DNA of 64,000 nucleotides from Candida dubliniensis CD36 (GCF_000026945.1 NC_012865.1:806001-870000), one strand, 5' to 3'; counted from the stretch's first letter, positions 32,201 through 43,225 are shown. Notes: generated by a model not told the origin, from the sequence alone. Numbers and translations are program-made.

Positions 32201-33696
32201 CCCAAAATTCTTTGATAACTTCTAATAAAGCATAATTTCAATTGTTCTAAATAACTAATCGTAAAAGGAGATTTGGTTCTAGCACCTTTCATTTTCTCTT
32301 GTTGAATTGATTCATAATATTTACCTCTAGTTTCATCTTCATCAATTTCATCATTGTAGTCTTTAATTTCTTGCATTAATTCTTGGTATTGTGGCGAGTT
32401 CAACCAATAATGTTCAAAATCTTGTGCTGTTCTAGGAACTTTATTTTCCCAACCAGCTCGAGGAAATCTACCAATTGGGTCAGTAATGGCTGTTAAGAAT
32501 TCTGCCGTGGATTGTCTTGGTGGACATTCCCAACCCATATCTTCAAAATACTTCTTGGCTTTATTTGCTGGACCGTAATAAATTTGATGGCCATCGTAAA
32601 GCACAGTGACACGATCAAAAGTTTCATAAATACCTTCACCAGCTTGATAGATGGTGACGAATGCCGTTGTTTTCAATAATTTAGTTGAAGTTCTAATGGC
32701 TTGAGCAAATTCTAAAGCTGTTGATGCATCCAATCCTCTAGTAGCATTGTCCCAACAATAAATTGAGCCATTACATGCTAATGCTTCAGCAATAGATACT
32801 CTCTTTCTCTCCCCACCGGAAACACCACGAACAAAATCGTTACCCACTTTAGTATTATAGGTGTGTCTTAACCCAAACACAGTAGCCAATATTTCCTTTT
32901 TAGCATTGATGAATTCATCTCTAGTGACTCCATTGATTCTCATTTCTGGTGTTTTACAGGCAATAGCAAATGTCAAAGTTTGATCAACAGTCAAATGAGG
33001 GAAATGCACATCCAATTCGGGATTATAAACCAAATCATTCTTGAACAATTTCAACATTTCCGATTGTGGTAATCCATCGTATCTGATATCACCAGTGACT
33101 CCCTTGTATAAATCAAAATCAGTCCCACTTAATGCCTTTAAAAAAGTAGTACACCCAGCACCTGGTCTACCTAAAACCAATACTGATTCACCAGGTTTAG
33201 CAAACCCATTCAAATTTTTCAAGATTTTACGTGGTGGTGTTTTCATTTGTGATAATATTGCTTGAATACCACCAATTGGTCCTTTCAATAAATCGGTGAC
33301 AGTGGGAGCAATGGCAAAGGATTCATCAACTCCATAAACACAAAGATCTTGGAAAGTAATCCCACTTTTCCGTAATACTATTCCTTGTTTTTTAGCAAAA
33401 TAAACAAAATTGGCCAAAATCTTGGCTAAATTGAATTCATCTAATCTTAATTGAAATTCTCCTTCTTTATTAGTCACTTGACGTGAAATTTCTCTTGATA
33501 TAGAATCAAATTTTTCATCAAAATTGTGCCGATTAATCGATGACACCGTTCTTACTAAATGTAATCTTCTGCTTTCATCATTATTTTCATCGTAATCATT
33601 GTAATCCTCATCTGTTGAAGGTTGTGTTTTGTGGTGTTGCTGACCAACATACTCTTGAAGTGATGAACTTGAACTTTCAATATCCTCTGATGACAT
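29212..33696 (-). CDS. SNQ2: PDR-type ABC multidrug transporter
   Basis: This 1,494-residue full-size ABCG (pleiotropic drug resistance) transporter has the reversed NBD-TMD-NBD-TMD order. NBD1 has the fungal Walker A with Cys (GRPGAGCTT, 176-184), signature VSGGERKRVSIAEA and the altered Walker B YCWDNATRGLD. NBD2 has a canonical Walker A (GESGAGKTT, about 880), a degenerate signature (LNVEQRKKLSIG) and Walker B LLFLDEPTSGLD. Thus one composite ATP site is non-canonical, as normal for this family. Two membrane domains of six helices lie at about 500-790 and 1190-1480. The sequence is of the Snq2 rather than Cdr1 type. It would export xenobiotics across the plasma membrane. Confidence 0.93.
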   Translation of the reverse strand: MSSEDIESSSSSLQEYVGQQHHKTQPSTDEDYNDYDENNDESRRLHLVRTVSSINRHNFDEKFDSISREISRQVTNKEGEFQLRLDEFNLAKILANFVYFAKKQGIVLRKSGITFQDLCVYGVDESFAIAPTVTDLLKGPIGGIQAILSQMKTPPRKILKNLNGFAKPGESVLVLGRPGAGCTTFLKALSGTDFDLYKGVTGDIRYDGLPQSEMLKLFKNDLVYNPELDVHFPHLTVDQTLTFAIACKTPEMRINGVTRDEFINAKKEILATVFGLRHTYNTKVGNDFVRGVSGGERKRVSIAEALACNGSIYCWDNATRGLDASTALEFAQAIRTSTKLLKTTAFVTIYQAGEGIYETFDRVTVLYDGHQIYYGPANKAKKYFEDMGWECPPRQSTAEFLTAITDPIGRFPRAGWENKVPRTAQDFEHYWLNSPQYQELMQEIKDYNDEIDEDETRGKYYESIQQEKMKGARTKSPFTISYLEQLKLCFIRSYQRILGDSAYTLTLMFASVAQAFVAGSLYYNTPDDVSGAFSRGGVIFFAVLFMSLMGLAEISASFSSRPILMKQKNYTMYHPSADSLSNFVMSIPISIFINTFFVIILYFLSNLARDAGKFFICYLFVIMLHLTMKSMFQAIAAINKSIAGANAMGGISVLASLMYSSYMIQRPSMHPWFKWISYINPVLYAFEAVIASEFHGRKMQCTSQYLTPSGPGYENLGAGEQVCTFIGSVPGQSWVLGDDYLRIAYTYRFSHVWRNLGILFGFLAFFLTIATLGTEYVKPITGGGDKLLFLKGKVPEHITLPLERKEEDIESGGDTTATSNGTLSQGKLDDEKGAIVDEGLKAKGVFVWKDVDYVIPYEGKKRQLLQNVSGYCVPGTLTALMGESGAGKTTLLNVLAQRIDFGVITGDMLVNGRPLDTSFSRRTGYVQQQDIHFSEVTVRESLQFAARLRRSNDVSDAEKLEYVEKIIDVLDMRGYADAVVGRLGNGLNVEQRKKLSIGVELVAKPSLLLFLDEPTSGLDSQSAWAIVKLLRDLANAGQSILCTIHQPSATLFEEFDRLLLLKKGGIVTYFGDIGPRSRTILDYFERNGARHCDDKENPAEYILEAIGAGATASTEFDWGDIWAQSPEKVQTDAKRDELIKESAQNAADTTTSSSEKNLTSKYATPYWYQFRHVTHRTSLIFYRDPDYIAAKIFLMTIAGLFIGFTFFGLKHTKTGAQNGMFCAFLSCVIAAPLINQMLEKAALRDIYEVREKLSNTYHWSLLILPQVIFEVIYMIIGGTIMFVCLYFPTQVNTVALHSGIFYFSQAIFLQTFAVSFGLMVLYVSPDVESASVIVSFLYTFIVSFSGVVQPVDLMPGFWTFMNKVSPYTYFIQNLVSSFLHDRTIRCNAKELSYFNPPSGETCKEFASAFISRHGGYLIDDGATSNCGYCSFSNADEYLLTIGVKFAYRWRNIGFFCAYIIFNISICLILYYFIRYRKISLNVTGLISKFKKSKI

Positions 33697-35182
33697 ATTG
33701 ACCTGTTTTCAGAATATGTATCTATTGGTTGAAGATATAAATAAAAAATACCGAAAAGTGAAAGGCTATAAGAAAACAAGATCTCGTTTGGAAAGAAAAG
33801 AAAAGAAAAAAGAGAGTCAAAATTCCGAGAGATGCCAAACTGATATATATTTATATGTGCAAATACTCGTTTTTGTTTTAACCTATGCAAGTAACACAAA
33901 AAGAAGAAAATACTTGTGGATACTATTAATCATCAATTAATAAAGAAGAACAACTGGCAAAACAAAACATATTTCCATCCCGTATTTCTCCCTTTTCTTA
34001 TGATATGTGTGTATTACAATGCATTGAAAAGTCCGTTACTTCTTAGTATTGCTAGCATCAGCCGTTTGTTTTTACTAGGTTGGTATCTTGGAGCGAAGCA
34101 ATCTTACAACTATTAACGATTCTCTAATCACTCCCTCCCTCCCCTCTCGTCTCTCATTCACTGTTGTAACATTCACCAAAAGCTAATAATCTCCTTCTCT
34201 GCCTTATTCTTTATTATCAATTTGCGTTCTTGTGTGAGTGATTGATATTATTTTCTTTGTTTTAGTGTAAAGTTTAAACAAGTTTTTAGTAATATTACTA
34301 AGACAGATTGTGAGTGAAGAAATTGATGCAAAATGAAATATACTTTTTTTTTTTTTTTTGCTTGTTTGCTTTTAGGCAATTCCAAATTTTTCACCCTAGT
34401 TATCTCCGTTTTTGTTATTTTATCCCGTTTTTTAATCTCCGTTTTTTTTTTTTTTTTCATTTGTCCATTTCGTCCGTTTATTCCATCTCATCTCTCTTTA
34501 CACATATTTCTGTCCTTTTCCTTTATTTTCCTTTTCTCCGTGTTGTTGAAAAAGATTTTAGACCAGACGGATTTGGGTGTGGCTGAAATAGTAGAATAAA
34601 CCTAATTCCAGATCCTTATTTCGTTTCGAAGTACTATCGTAGTAGGATAATTATAAACACATACTACAAAATCTAGTAATACATGGACTGTTCATTTACT
34701 TGAGATCCATGTATTAATTGTCACATATAAAGTCTACAAACTTCTGGTGTAGACCAATCGTATTAGTCAGTTTCATGGGCCATCAGTTCTTGTTAATTAG
34801 GAAAGTCAAACCTTTATTGTGTTTTTTAATTGTTCTCGGAGACCGCGTAGATTTGTATTGTTTCGTTCCGAGCTTATTGAAAAAAAAAAAAAAAAACATC
34901 AAATGTTAAATATCTGGTTTCATATCGTATATGGTGCAAAATAACACAGATGATTAATAAGTTACTAATTGCCACCTGGTAAGAAAAATATATACCGGAA
35001 GAATGGGTTCTCTCAACCCATGACGATCGTTCTTCACGTACACCAGAAGTTTGACAAACTTTTTCCTATTAAATTATAATTATCCTAATTACTAATCAAC
35101 GAAACTAATATTAAACGCACAAACAAGAATTTAAAACCGAAAATATGTAAAAAACAACGAAGCATTGATCTCAACTTAGACC
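33697..35182. other. 1.5-kb SNQ2 upstream region / IHD1 3' flank
   Basis: No convincing gene. T tracts lie at 34344-34359 and 34443-34458, a CTCCCTCCCTCC run at 34131-34142 and a poly(A) at 34879-34895. Drug-response elements could lie here, but I do not identify a definite one. Short frames overlapping the T tracts are hydrophobic, repeat-derived and unsupported. Confidence 0.5.
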
Positions 35183-36628
35183 TTATAATAAGTTCAAAGC
35201 CAAAGCAACTAAAGAACCAAAAGTCACAGTTGGAAGAGTAGCAGCAATACCACCAGATCTAGTACTGGAACCAGAACCTGAGCCTGATCCAGATGAAGTT
35301 GAAGAGCCGGAACCTGAATCGGAACCGGAACCGGAACCAGATCTAGTCGAAGATGATCCGGAACCAGAACCTGAACCTGAACCTGAGCTTGATGAATCTG
35401 AACCACTTCCACTTCTTGTAGCAGAACTTGAACCTGAACCTGAACCTGATCTGCTGCTTGTTCCATTAGCAGATCCTGAGCCAGATGTAATAGTTGTCAT
35501 ACTACCTGATCTGCTACTTGTTCCATTGGCAGATCCTGAACCTGATGTAATAGTTGTCATACTAGCAGCATTAGAACCTGAACCTGTAGTAGCACCAGTT
35601 CTAGAAGCAGTACCTGATTCTGAACCAGTATTGGTGGCTGTTCTGGCAGCAGCAGCAGCAGAACCAGAGGCATCTGAACCAGAAGCAGCATCAGCAGCAG
35701 TGGATGCGGCATTAGCCTCAGCAGAACCAGAAGCATCTGAACCGGAAGCAGCACCAGAAGCAGTAGCAGCATTAGCAGTGTCTGAGCCAGTGGCAGCACC
35801 AGAAGCAGTAGCAGCATTGGCAGCGTCTGAGCCAGTGGCAGCACCAGAAGCAGTAGCAGCATTGGCAGCGTCAGAACCAGTTGCATTTGCTGGGTCAGAT
35901 GCAGCGTTAGTAGCATCAACAGCAGCAGTAGATCCTGCATTCGTAGCATCTGTAGCACCTGTACCATCAGTAGAACCAACATTCACAGCAACTGCAGTAC
36001 CAGCAGTGTTGGCGTTGTTTGCATCAGCAGTTCCACTAGCACCATCATTACCATTAGTAGCGGCGGCAGCATCAGTGGCAGCACCATCAGTATTGGCTGT
36101 GTCAGCATTAGCATCTGTAGCAGCACCATCAGTATTGGCTGCAGCAGCATTAGCATCTGTGGCAGCACCATCAGTATTGGCTGCAGCAGCATTAGCATCA
36201 GTGGCAGTACCATCAGTATTGGCTGCGGCAGCATTAGCATCTGTAGCAGCACCATCAGTATTGGCTGTGGCAGCATTAGCATCAGTGGCAGCACCATCAG
36301 TATTGGCTGTGGCAGTGGCAGTATCACCGCCTGCAGATTGACCTTGAGAGCCATTACTTACACCAAAGTTACAGTAGTAGGCACGAAGATCTTGGGCAGA
36401 AACGTTGGAGTCATAGTTGGAACAGTCACATTGAGCCAATTCAGACCAATAGCCTTCATCACCACACAAACATCTCAAAGTATCAGATTGAGAACCAACA
36501 GTACCGGCACCACCACATGATTGTTGTTTTTGGTAGGCGTTAGTACAGTGGTCGTTACAAGTTTGGTCAGCTCTTTTTGCGGCAAGGGCAATTTGGAAAA
36601 GTGCAAAGAATAATGGAGTTGATCTCAT
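35183..36628 (-). CDS. IHD1: Secreted GPI-anchored cell-wall protein with eight-Cys module
   Basis: This 481-residue protein has a signal peptide (residues 1 to about 17, MRSTPLFFALFQIALAA). An eight-cysteine module follows: C24, C28, C38, C53, C55, C67, C69, C86, with Asp49 four residues before C53. Then comes a long Ala/Thr/Asp-rich repeat region, a Ser/Gly-rich region and a hydrophobic C-terminal tail (LPTVTFGSLVALALNLL) typical of GPI attachment. Two in-frame arrays lie inside: six copies of a 14-residue unit starting NTDG and three of a 15-residue unit starting GSD. Repeat number probably differs between alleles. In Candida this locus (IHD1) is known as induced in hyphal development. It is the first of three tandem paralogues with the split gene and PGA61. 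Confidence 0.88.
   Translation of the reverse strand: MRSTPLFFALFQIALAAKRADQTCNDHCTNAYQKQQSCGGAGTVGSQSDTLRCLCGDEGYWSELAQCDCSNYDSNVSAQDLRAYYCNFGVSNGSQGQSAGGDTATATANTDGAATDANAATANTDGAATDANAAAANTDGTATDANAAAANTDGAATDANAAAANTDGAATDANADTANTDGAATDAAAATNGNDGASGTADANNANTAGTAVAVNVGSTDGTGATDATNAGSTAAVDATNAASDPANATGSDAANAATASGAATGSDAANAATASGAATGSDTANAATASGAASGSDASGSAEANAASTAADAASGSDASGSAAAAARTATNTGSESGTASRTGATTGSGSNAASMTTITSGSGSANGTSSRSGSMTTITSGSGSANGTSSRSGSGSGSSSATRSGSGSDSSSSGSGSGSGSGSSSTRSGSGSGSDSGSGSSTSSGSGSGSGSSTRSGGIAATLPTVTFGSLVALALNLL
35744..35878 (-). repeat. Three 45-bp repeats in IHD1
   Basis: Three consecutive 45-bp units encode the 15-residue pattern GSDxANAATASGAAx. They lie C-terminal to the 42-bp array in the same coding sequence. 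Confidence 0.8.
36053..36304 (-). repeat. Six 42-bp repeats in IHD1
   Basis: Six consecutive 42-bp units encode 14 residues of the pattern NTDG-A-ATDAN-A-A-x-A. They differ by a few substitutions. Being multiples of three bases, copy changes keep the frame. Confidence 0.85.
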
Positions 36629-37992
36629 GATGACTGTGGGTAAGGTTCTTTTGTTGATTTATTTGTGTTTGTAAAAGAAAGATTCGACAATTTTTGCTTA
36701 AATTGCAACTTCTGGCTGAACTTTGGTGGTATTTATACAATTCGAAACATGTCTATTTCTTAATTTGGCGGCGCTTGGTTGGGCCGAGCAATGTGAGGTT
36801 TGTTATTGCTGTTGTTTACACGGCAATTTGAGCCTGCTTCTTGCATTAGTTACTTACAGAGAAGGAGGCTACTAGTTGCAGCATGATAATTTCAGTACTT
36901 TTTCGTGTTTTACTTTACTAAATTGAGAAATCACGGTGACTGAAAAACCTTCTACCAACTGAAATTTCTATGCATATGAACGACCACAATTCGTTATTAA
37001 TTTTTCTCTTAACAAATTTCAAATTTCAGATTCACGAAGAACGGGTTTGTGTATTTCTTTTCTTTGTCACCAACCAAATACTATGAAGAAACGCGTTGGA
37101 ATGTTGTACAAGTTTGGAGCTAGCAGGGTCTCTCTTGTAACACAAATATCCAATTCCCCAATGTGGTCGGATGTACAAAACAAACCATAACAACTGTGAG
37201 TTATAGTTCTACATAATAAATAAGCAAATATTGGGATCAATTTAATAATGTAGAATCAGGACAGCAAGTTGTCTTGTTGTCACCTGATACTAATAATTTG
37301 CCAATGTGTTCAACAAAGCCCTAATAATAATTTATATGTAGATACTGACGATAAGGATTATTGCTGCTTCCAACTTATAATACTCTTGCATTTGATGTTT
37401 ACATTTCTCGCCAACAAGGAATTGTATTCTCAACTATGTAAACTCCTTGGGCTTTCGACTGCATTGATTGGGCTTTAAATGTGGTTTGAGGTACAATATT
37501 TACCGAGTGGCTGGAATTAATGATTGGATACGATAAAAACATTGTCTGTCTGTTCCCCCCTAAACAAGGTTAAGCCGTGCTCAATTGGCAAAAGGTTTTT
37601 CAAGAGTAATTTAGAGTCGAGTTCTCAACAGATTTATTGATTTTGTGTCTTGTCACGTACGCCAAATTTCTTTCTTCTTTCTAAGCCCAAATTGAGTCAT
37701 TCTTGTACAACATATAACTTTTAATTAATTCAACCCCCCTGAAATTTCGTGACTGGTAAAGAACTAAGCCCAACAATTACTTTTTGTAACGAAATGGTTA
37801 TTTTGTTTTCCTTGACGGTAACTTTTTTTTTTCTTTTTGGTTCATTCCAGTCAAGAAATATTGGTTCTGCAAAAAAAAGAAATTAGCATAAATTGGCCTT
37901 GGCAAAATTTCTGAAACGATATCCCGAAATTTATTCCAACCAAAAATGGTTCTATTTCTTCCTATTTGTTCATTCATTCCACTTGATTATTG

Positions 37993-38023
<31 letters not shown>

Positions 38024-38749
38024 AAAAGAACTTCCTTTCTCCTGAAAACTGTAGTGGTGGCTTCTGATTATTCGTGTCAGTCAGTCAGGCGGGGCCAAGA
38101 AACAAATAAAATTGCAATCGACAACAACAATCTTTGTTTTGTTAATTTTAAAATTTTAAATCGTTCCTTGACACGAATTTTTGATCTAATTTATAATTTA
38201 ATTAGTTATGGGGTATTTTAGTTTCCAACTAATTGCATCGTGTTGGTCTTCTGGATAAAAAACAAAGAGATTCATTAGTGTAAGATTCAGAAGAAACTAA
38301 ATACGTGCTTTCTATTGTTCATGTAAAGCGTTCTATTCGTGTTTTTAATGTTATTAGTCGACAATTTCACTTACAAACTTGCTTCCTAGAAATATTGCCC
38401 ATTTGTGTGTATTTAGCGAGGTATAACTTACATGTAAGATCTGTTAGCTATATCTCTTATCAACTTGATCTAAGGAATAGTAATACAACTTACAAACGAT
38501 TGAATGGAATCACTTAAGTATCACAACCACTTCTCTTCGTGAAAAGTAATGGCTTCAGCAGATAAACAAATATCAAGGGAATACAATCAAGCTGATAATA
38601 CACCATCTAATGAAAGTATACGCTTTTTTTATATACACAGTATAGTCTTCATCATATACTATTTATTCTTATACATATGTTATTTAGTTTCAAACTATCT
38701 AAGTTTACTTTTTGTTGTTAACCTACCAAAAAGTTTTGGGTATCATTAG
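36629..38749. other. 2.1-kb IHD1 upstream region
   Basis: No convincing gene in about 2.1 kb. It contains an uninterrupted A run of about 29 at 37994-38022 and a T tract near 37826. The small frames at 37269-37478, 38305-38517 and 38549-38749 show no domain or coding character. A long promoter fits a developmentally regulated surface gene. Confidence 0.5.
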
Positions 38750-39111
38750 CTATAAAAGATTAAGTGCTAAAACTGCTAATGCACCAACTGACAAAGGAAT
38801 CATCTTTGAACCCAGATTTTCTAATTGAACATTAACTTGTGGTAATGAAGTAGAATCATTCATTCCTTGAAGACTTGGTGCTTGAGCAAGTTCAGGTACT
38901 TCAGTTGTTGGGTCTGTTGCAGCTGCTACTGCTGGCAAAAATGATTCGGTTACAACATAAGTTGGATCCACCAAAATTTCACTTAATGTTGTTGCATTAG
39001 ATAAAGGTGATTGTGGTGCACTTCCAGAAACGTTTGCACAAGTTTGTGATTTAACAAAATCAACATCCAACAAACCAGGATTGATGCAATCACAGTCAGC
39101 ATAGTACAGCC
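38750..39111 (-). pseudogene. C-terminal part of split eight-Cys GPI protein gene
   Basis: This is the 3' exon-like remainder of a surface-protein gene cut by a retroelement. It encodes YYADCDCINPGLL, then a Thr/Pro/Ala-rich stretch with N-glycosylation sites and a GPI-type hydrophobic tail (PLSVGALAVLALNLL). Without the 4.5-kb insert the frame joins exactly to 43654-43840, giving a 182-residue protein with no internal stop. The ADCDCINP motif matches PGA61 exactly. Reading upstream from here the frame runs into the LTR to 39151, which is not part of the original gene. Confidence 0.9.
39107..39111. repeat. Left target-site duplication (CAGCC)
   Basis: CAGCC directly precedes the 5' LTR and is repeated exactly after the 3' LTR at 43649-43653. 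Five bp is the usual duplication length for Ty1/copia-type integrases. Confidence 0.95.
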
Positions 39112-39524
39112 TGTTGTGATATAAGTAATGCAAGCACAAAGACGAATCCACAGTTGAAATATATTACACTGAGGGGTTAAACTGAATATAATAAATTAAT
39201 ATGTTATTGTGATTCACGTGTGAAATAGAATATATAGGAAGAGACTTAACTAACGGGTGTGTTAATCCTCGGCACTTGTCCACAAGAGCGGGGATTAATC
39301 ATAATGTGAAGAGTGTGTTAGAAAGAGGAAGGGAATTATAAGTACTGCAGAATTCCCTTTAGACTAGCCACTAACTGTTGAAGAACCAACGTTCTAAATA
39401 TATTCAGTATGGAGTATCACCTTAATACTTTATGCTATACTTTTCCATCAGTTTTTATTATCATTCTCTATCCATTCAATTATATCTATAACTGGTTCTA
39501 CTTAAGAGGAATAACCAGTTAACA
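39112..39524 (+). repeat. 5' LTR (413 bp)
   Basis: It begins TGTTGTGATATAAG and ends CCAGTTAACA. It matches the right LTR over its full length except for four or five small differences: CC inserted in the right copy, TTG versus AG, a C/T substitution and one T length change. A 9-bp inverted repeat (39489-39497 with 39513-39521) lies at the right end. Confidence 0.97.
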
Positions 39525-39537
39525 GGTTATGAGCCTC
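39525..39537 (+). other. Primer-binding site for half initiator tRNA-Met
   Basis: GGTTATGAGCC begins at the first base after the LTR. It is complementary to the anticodon stem-loop of initiator tRNA-Met (GGCTCATAACC, containing the CAT anticodon). This is the internal-fragment priming used by Ty5 and copia rather than 3'-end priming. Confidence 0.8.
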
Positions 39538-41468
39538 GCACGACTGGAAAACTATAGTAGGTCAAATTGTTGTTGAGATAAAAGAAGAATACATAATTTT
39601 CAAGTTACAATTATTGGAAAACAGCAATCACTACTATTAGTTCCACTGCAACTACTACTGATACTATTGTTATCGTCATAATTATTGTCACCAACATTAT
39701 TATCATATATCTGAATCATTTTTGACGCTCCACGTTTTATTCCCTTATCAAGATACCATCTGCTGATAAATTGAATAAACTTATTGAAGAAGTTGATAAT
39801 CAAGATAAATTACAATTAATTGAAAGAATCAAATCTATATATTAAAACACTTTATGAATTACTACAAGACAGAATAGTTCAATTATCAAATATATTTCGT
39901 CAATTAAAATTCACAGAATCATTACACTAATACAGAAATCAATCCAATCAAATAAAACAAATGATTATAATTATCGAGTAATTAATAATAGTAATTTCAT
40001 TTTTCCTTAGACAATAACAGCAATTTCACTTCACAAATTTTTGATCAAACGTCACCAGATATTAATACCAATAACAATATTTTTCCACGTGATAAATACG
40101 CAATTTAATGAAATCGATAATTTAAAGTAATTATGTTTAAACAATTAACTGATTTAAAATAAAATTAAAATAATTTGAGAATACAAACAAAGTAATGTAT
40201 ATGAGTCAATGGAAGAAATTAATGATAGCTTAGAAAATTATTAAATAACATGGATACACTGGGGGTATTTAGAATAAAATCCTTCAATATTAAGTAATAA
40301 ATTATTTAGAAATCCAGGAATAAAACTAGAACATAGGAGAGAGACTTGAATAAGATGTCAAACTTTACATTATTGGGAGATTTTTAAAGTTATTAAACTT
40401 CAATTGAAATGCCAAGGTGTCTGTGAGATAACTACACTTGGTTGAGTGGGTTGATGTTGGCTAAAAGAAAATAAAGAGACGGAATCTTTAATATTATACT
40501 CAATAGGCTTAGCGTGACATCTGTCCTTGGGATTAAGTTATCCATTTCTTAACTTTAAACTTTTACAAAATTGTCCTGACTAACATGAAACGATTCATTG
40601 GGAATCTTTCTTTACTTCATTATCTGAGCTGAGGTTATTAAGAAAATCAATTGACAACGTGTTCAAAGAAAAGAAATATACAAGTACAATACGTGAGTCA
40701 ATGTTAACAAAATTATTTTGGTAAAGATCAAAGCCAATTGCGAAATGAATGGATGCTATGTGAAATAAAAGTGTTCAGAGTGGAGAAGAATGGTCTACTG
40801 CAAATATTACGACTATATATATGTACAACTATTGGAGACACAAGATGATTAGTGTACAATACTGCTAGGGATAGTTTATTTATGATTGCATTTGACTATA
40901 CTAATTGGAAAAGGAATCACTTCGGAATTTCTTTGTCATTTAAGGTATGTTGTTTTTAATTTATAATGATGAAGGGCTCATCACTCAACAAAGAATACAA
41001 GCCAATAAAGGGAAAATACATGATTGATTAATACTATAAGTAACTAAATGGTATTCAACTACTAGAGTCTTGATTCCACAGCAAACTTATAAATGGGAAA
41101 AGCAAATAATATTCTCATGGATGCCCAATCTCGTGTTCTTAGAGAAATACTCTTATTTGTGGAGAACAATGAATGCCTCTGGCATGCAAAGTACAAAGAT
41201 AGATATGCAAAGAACTCAAATACTATTAACGATTTATGTCTAGCAATTAATCAAGAATATGCCATCAAACTATAGACACTATGACTTATAATTCATGTTT
41301 GTCTTGTTGATTTAAGAGAAAGTTTTTGATTTTGTTTTAAGATTATCATTCTGGGTATTGTTATTTGGCATGTAACTTTTTATGCAGCCATGATAAAAGA
41401 TATCTGAATCTTTCTGAATGTATAAACAATTTTTCATACGATCCTACGATGTTAGGAGTGACCATCCA

Positions 41469-41507
41469 AAGTATATTAAGATACTGAAAGTGTTATACAA
41501 TTTAAAA
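41469..41507 (+). pseudogene. Reverse transcriptase remnant
   Basis: Frame starting 41469 reads KYIKILKVLYNLK followed by a stop; LKVLYNLK resembles the LKALYGLKQ motif of copia reverse transcriptases. Stops on both sides show that it is dead. Confidence 0.5.
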
Positions 41508-42050
41508 TGATGCTGGTTTTACATTGAACAAGATCAGACAAGAGTAAACTAGAGTTTCAATCAGACCTATCTATAGTCTTCAAATTGGTTAGGGTCGTGG
41601 ACTATGCTTATTGTTTAAACGGTCTTTATTAATCACTTGATTGTTAATAGTACGACCAAGATGGCTGGCTACATTGCCTCTAGCAATCATTCACGTGCTA
41701 AAAGCTTAACATCCACTGGTTTGCCCATGAAAGAAAGTCAAATTAACCATGTTAACTACAAGAAGAGATTTATCGAAAGATTAGAGTGCTCCGAAGAAAT
41801 ATTAATTATCAAATAAGTCACCCAGCACTTTTGGGATCTGGTAAACTAGAAATGGACAATGGTGGATATATATTTTTTTACCAGCCCAGTCCGAATTTGG
41901 AAAATATGCATGAATTATGGTCTTTTGAAACGATATTAACTAACTGTACTAGTTGAGGACATCTGATTAATTTTTTTTCCATAACACCAGTTTTGTTTTG
42001 TCTTCACAATGACCTCGTTTTTAATATGGAATACACTTTGGTTACGTGAG

Positions 42051-42290
42051 ATAGATTCTTGCCTTACAGGGGAGAAGCCACATTGTACTAATTCAAGAAT
42101 ATATTCCAGAATCATGATTATAGAAAGTGAGTTTATTTATTGAAATGGTAATTGAAGTCCATTGAATAGAGTCCTGTCTTAAGGGGAGAAGACTTAAGAT
42201 GGCAATACAGGAATACATTGAGTTTGTTTCTTTTATTGAAATGACAGTTTGAAGTACATACAATAGATTCTTGTCTTAAGGGGAGAAATA
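42051..42290 (+). repeat. Three imperfect ~100-bp repeats with purine-rich core
   Basis: Three units beginning near 42051, 42165 and 42262 share ATAGATTCTTGTCTTAAGGG-type sequence with a purine core (AGGGGAGAA), followed by a partly conserved TATTGAAATG segment. The core resembles the element's own polypurine tract at 43226-43235. Confidence 0.65.
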
Positions 42291-42697
42291 GAAGATGGTA
42301 ATTCAAGAATAAATTGTACAATCTGTTGATTCTGGATTAAGACATTAGCCTACTAGAATAAAAGCTAACTATCAGAATTAAGAAACCATCAAGCTTGACC
42401 AAACTGTTAGGATTACAATATGCTCAACATTATAGATTGTTGGAATCATCATCTAATTAGAAAGTTGACAAATGAGAAATCTAATTAAGTGTGACAGTAT
42501 TATGATTTGGTAAATATATGATAACAGGCACAAGAGTCTGATGGATAAGCCTGTTGTAAGAAGAAGAATCAAAACATATTGACTTCTAAAGTTACTATGC
42601 AAACACAAATACTTGAAGTGATTTCCATAGATGTGAGCATAAGAAATGTGATAGAATTTTTGGATAATTATACCTATTGATTATCAATTAACAGCAG

Positions 42698-42763
42698 GTA
42701 CAACATAATTCAAGTACTAAAGTGATTTATGCTGTTGCAGAAGGTGTGAATAAACTCAAAGGA
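42698..42763 (+). pseudogene. RNase H remnant
   Basis: An open 22-codon stretch reads VQHNSSTKVIYAVAEGVNKL, matching the end of copia RNase H (the SSTEAEYxAxxEGV region). It lies 3' of the RT remnant, as expected. Confidence 0.6.
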
Positions 42764-43225
42764 TCATGAAGAATTCTTGCTGAAACAAGAATTGATTACT
42801 TTATGAATAGAGTTTGGAATCTAAGATATCAAGAATATTAATGAAAAAGATTATGCATAAGTGATGTTAAAATCAAGTGTCTGTTGTCCTGAATGTGAAA
42901 TAACTCGTGAACTGTATGTGCATACGGAGATAACTAAAGCTACTTTGGAATAATTGATGTGGCATTGAAAGCTTGAAATATCAAAAATATGTTACTAGCC
43001 TAGATGTTATATTGATAAAAGGAAGCTCATCTTTGCAAATACACTCATATGAATTCATTAATGATCGTTCAAACACAGAGTCAGATAGAAGGAGACTTCT
43101 AAATTAATTACTAAACTTGTGATAGAATTGAAAGTTAAACTGATCAAATGGAGTCTTACCTTATGTGAAAATGTTGTTATAAATAATGTAAGACAACATT
43201 GATCTGAAAACATAGTAGCTTGCAT

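Noticed and set aside
35526..36341. 271-codon plus-strand open frame
   Set aside because: It is antisense to the IHD1 repeats; open only because the repeats are Ala/Thr-rich and in frame. No start context or domain.
41093..41275. 60-codon frame in the retroelement interior
   Set aside because: No gag, protease or integrase motif; length expected by chance.
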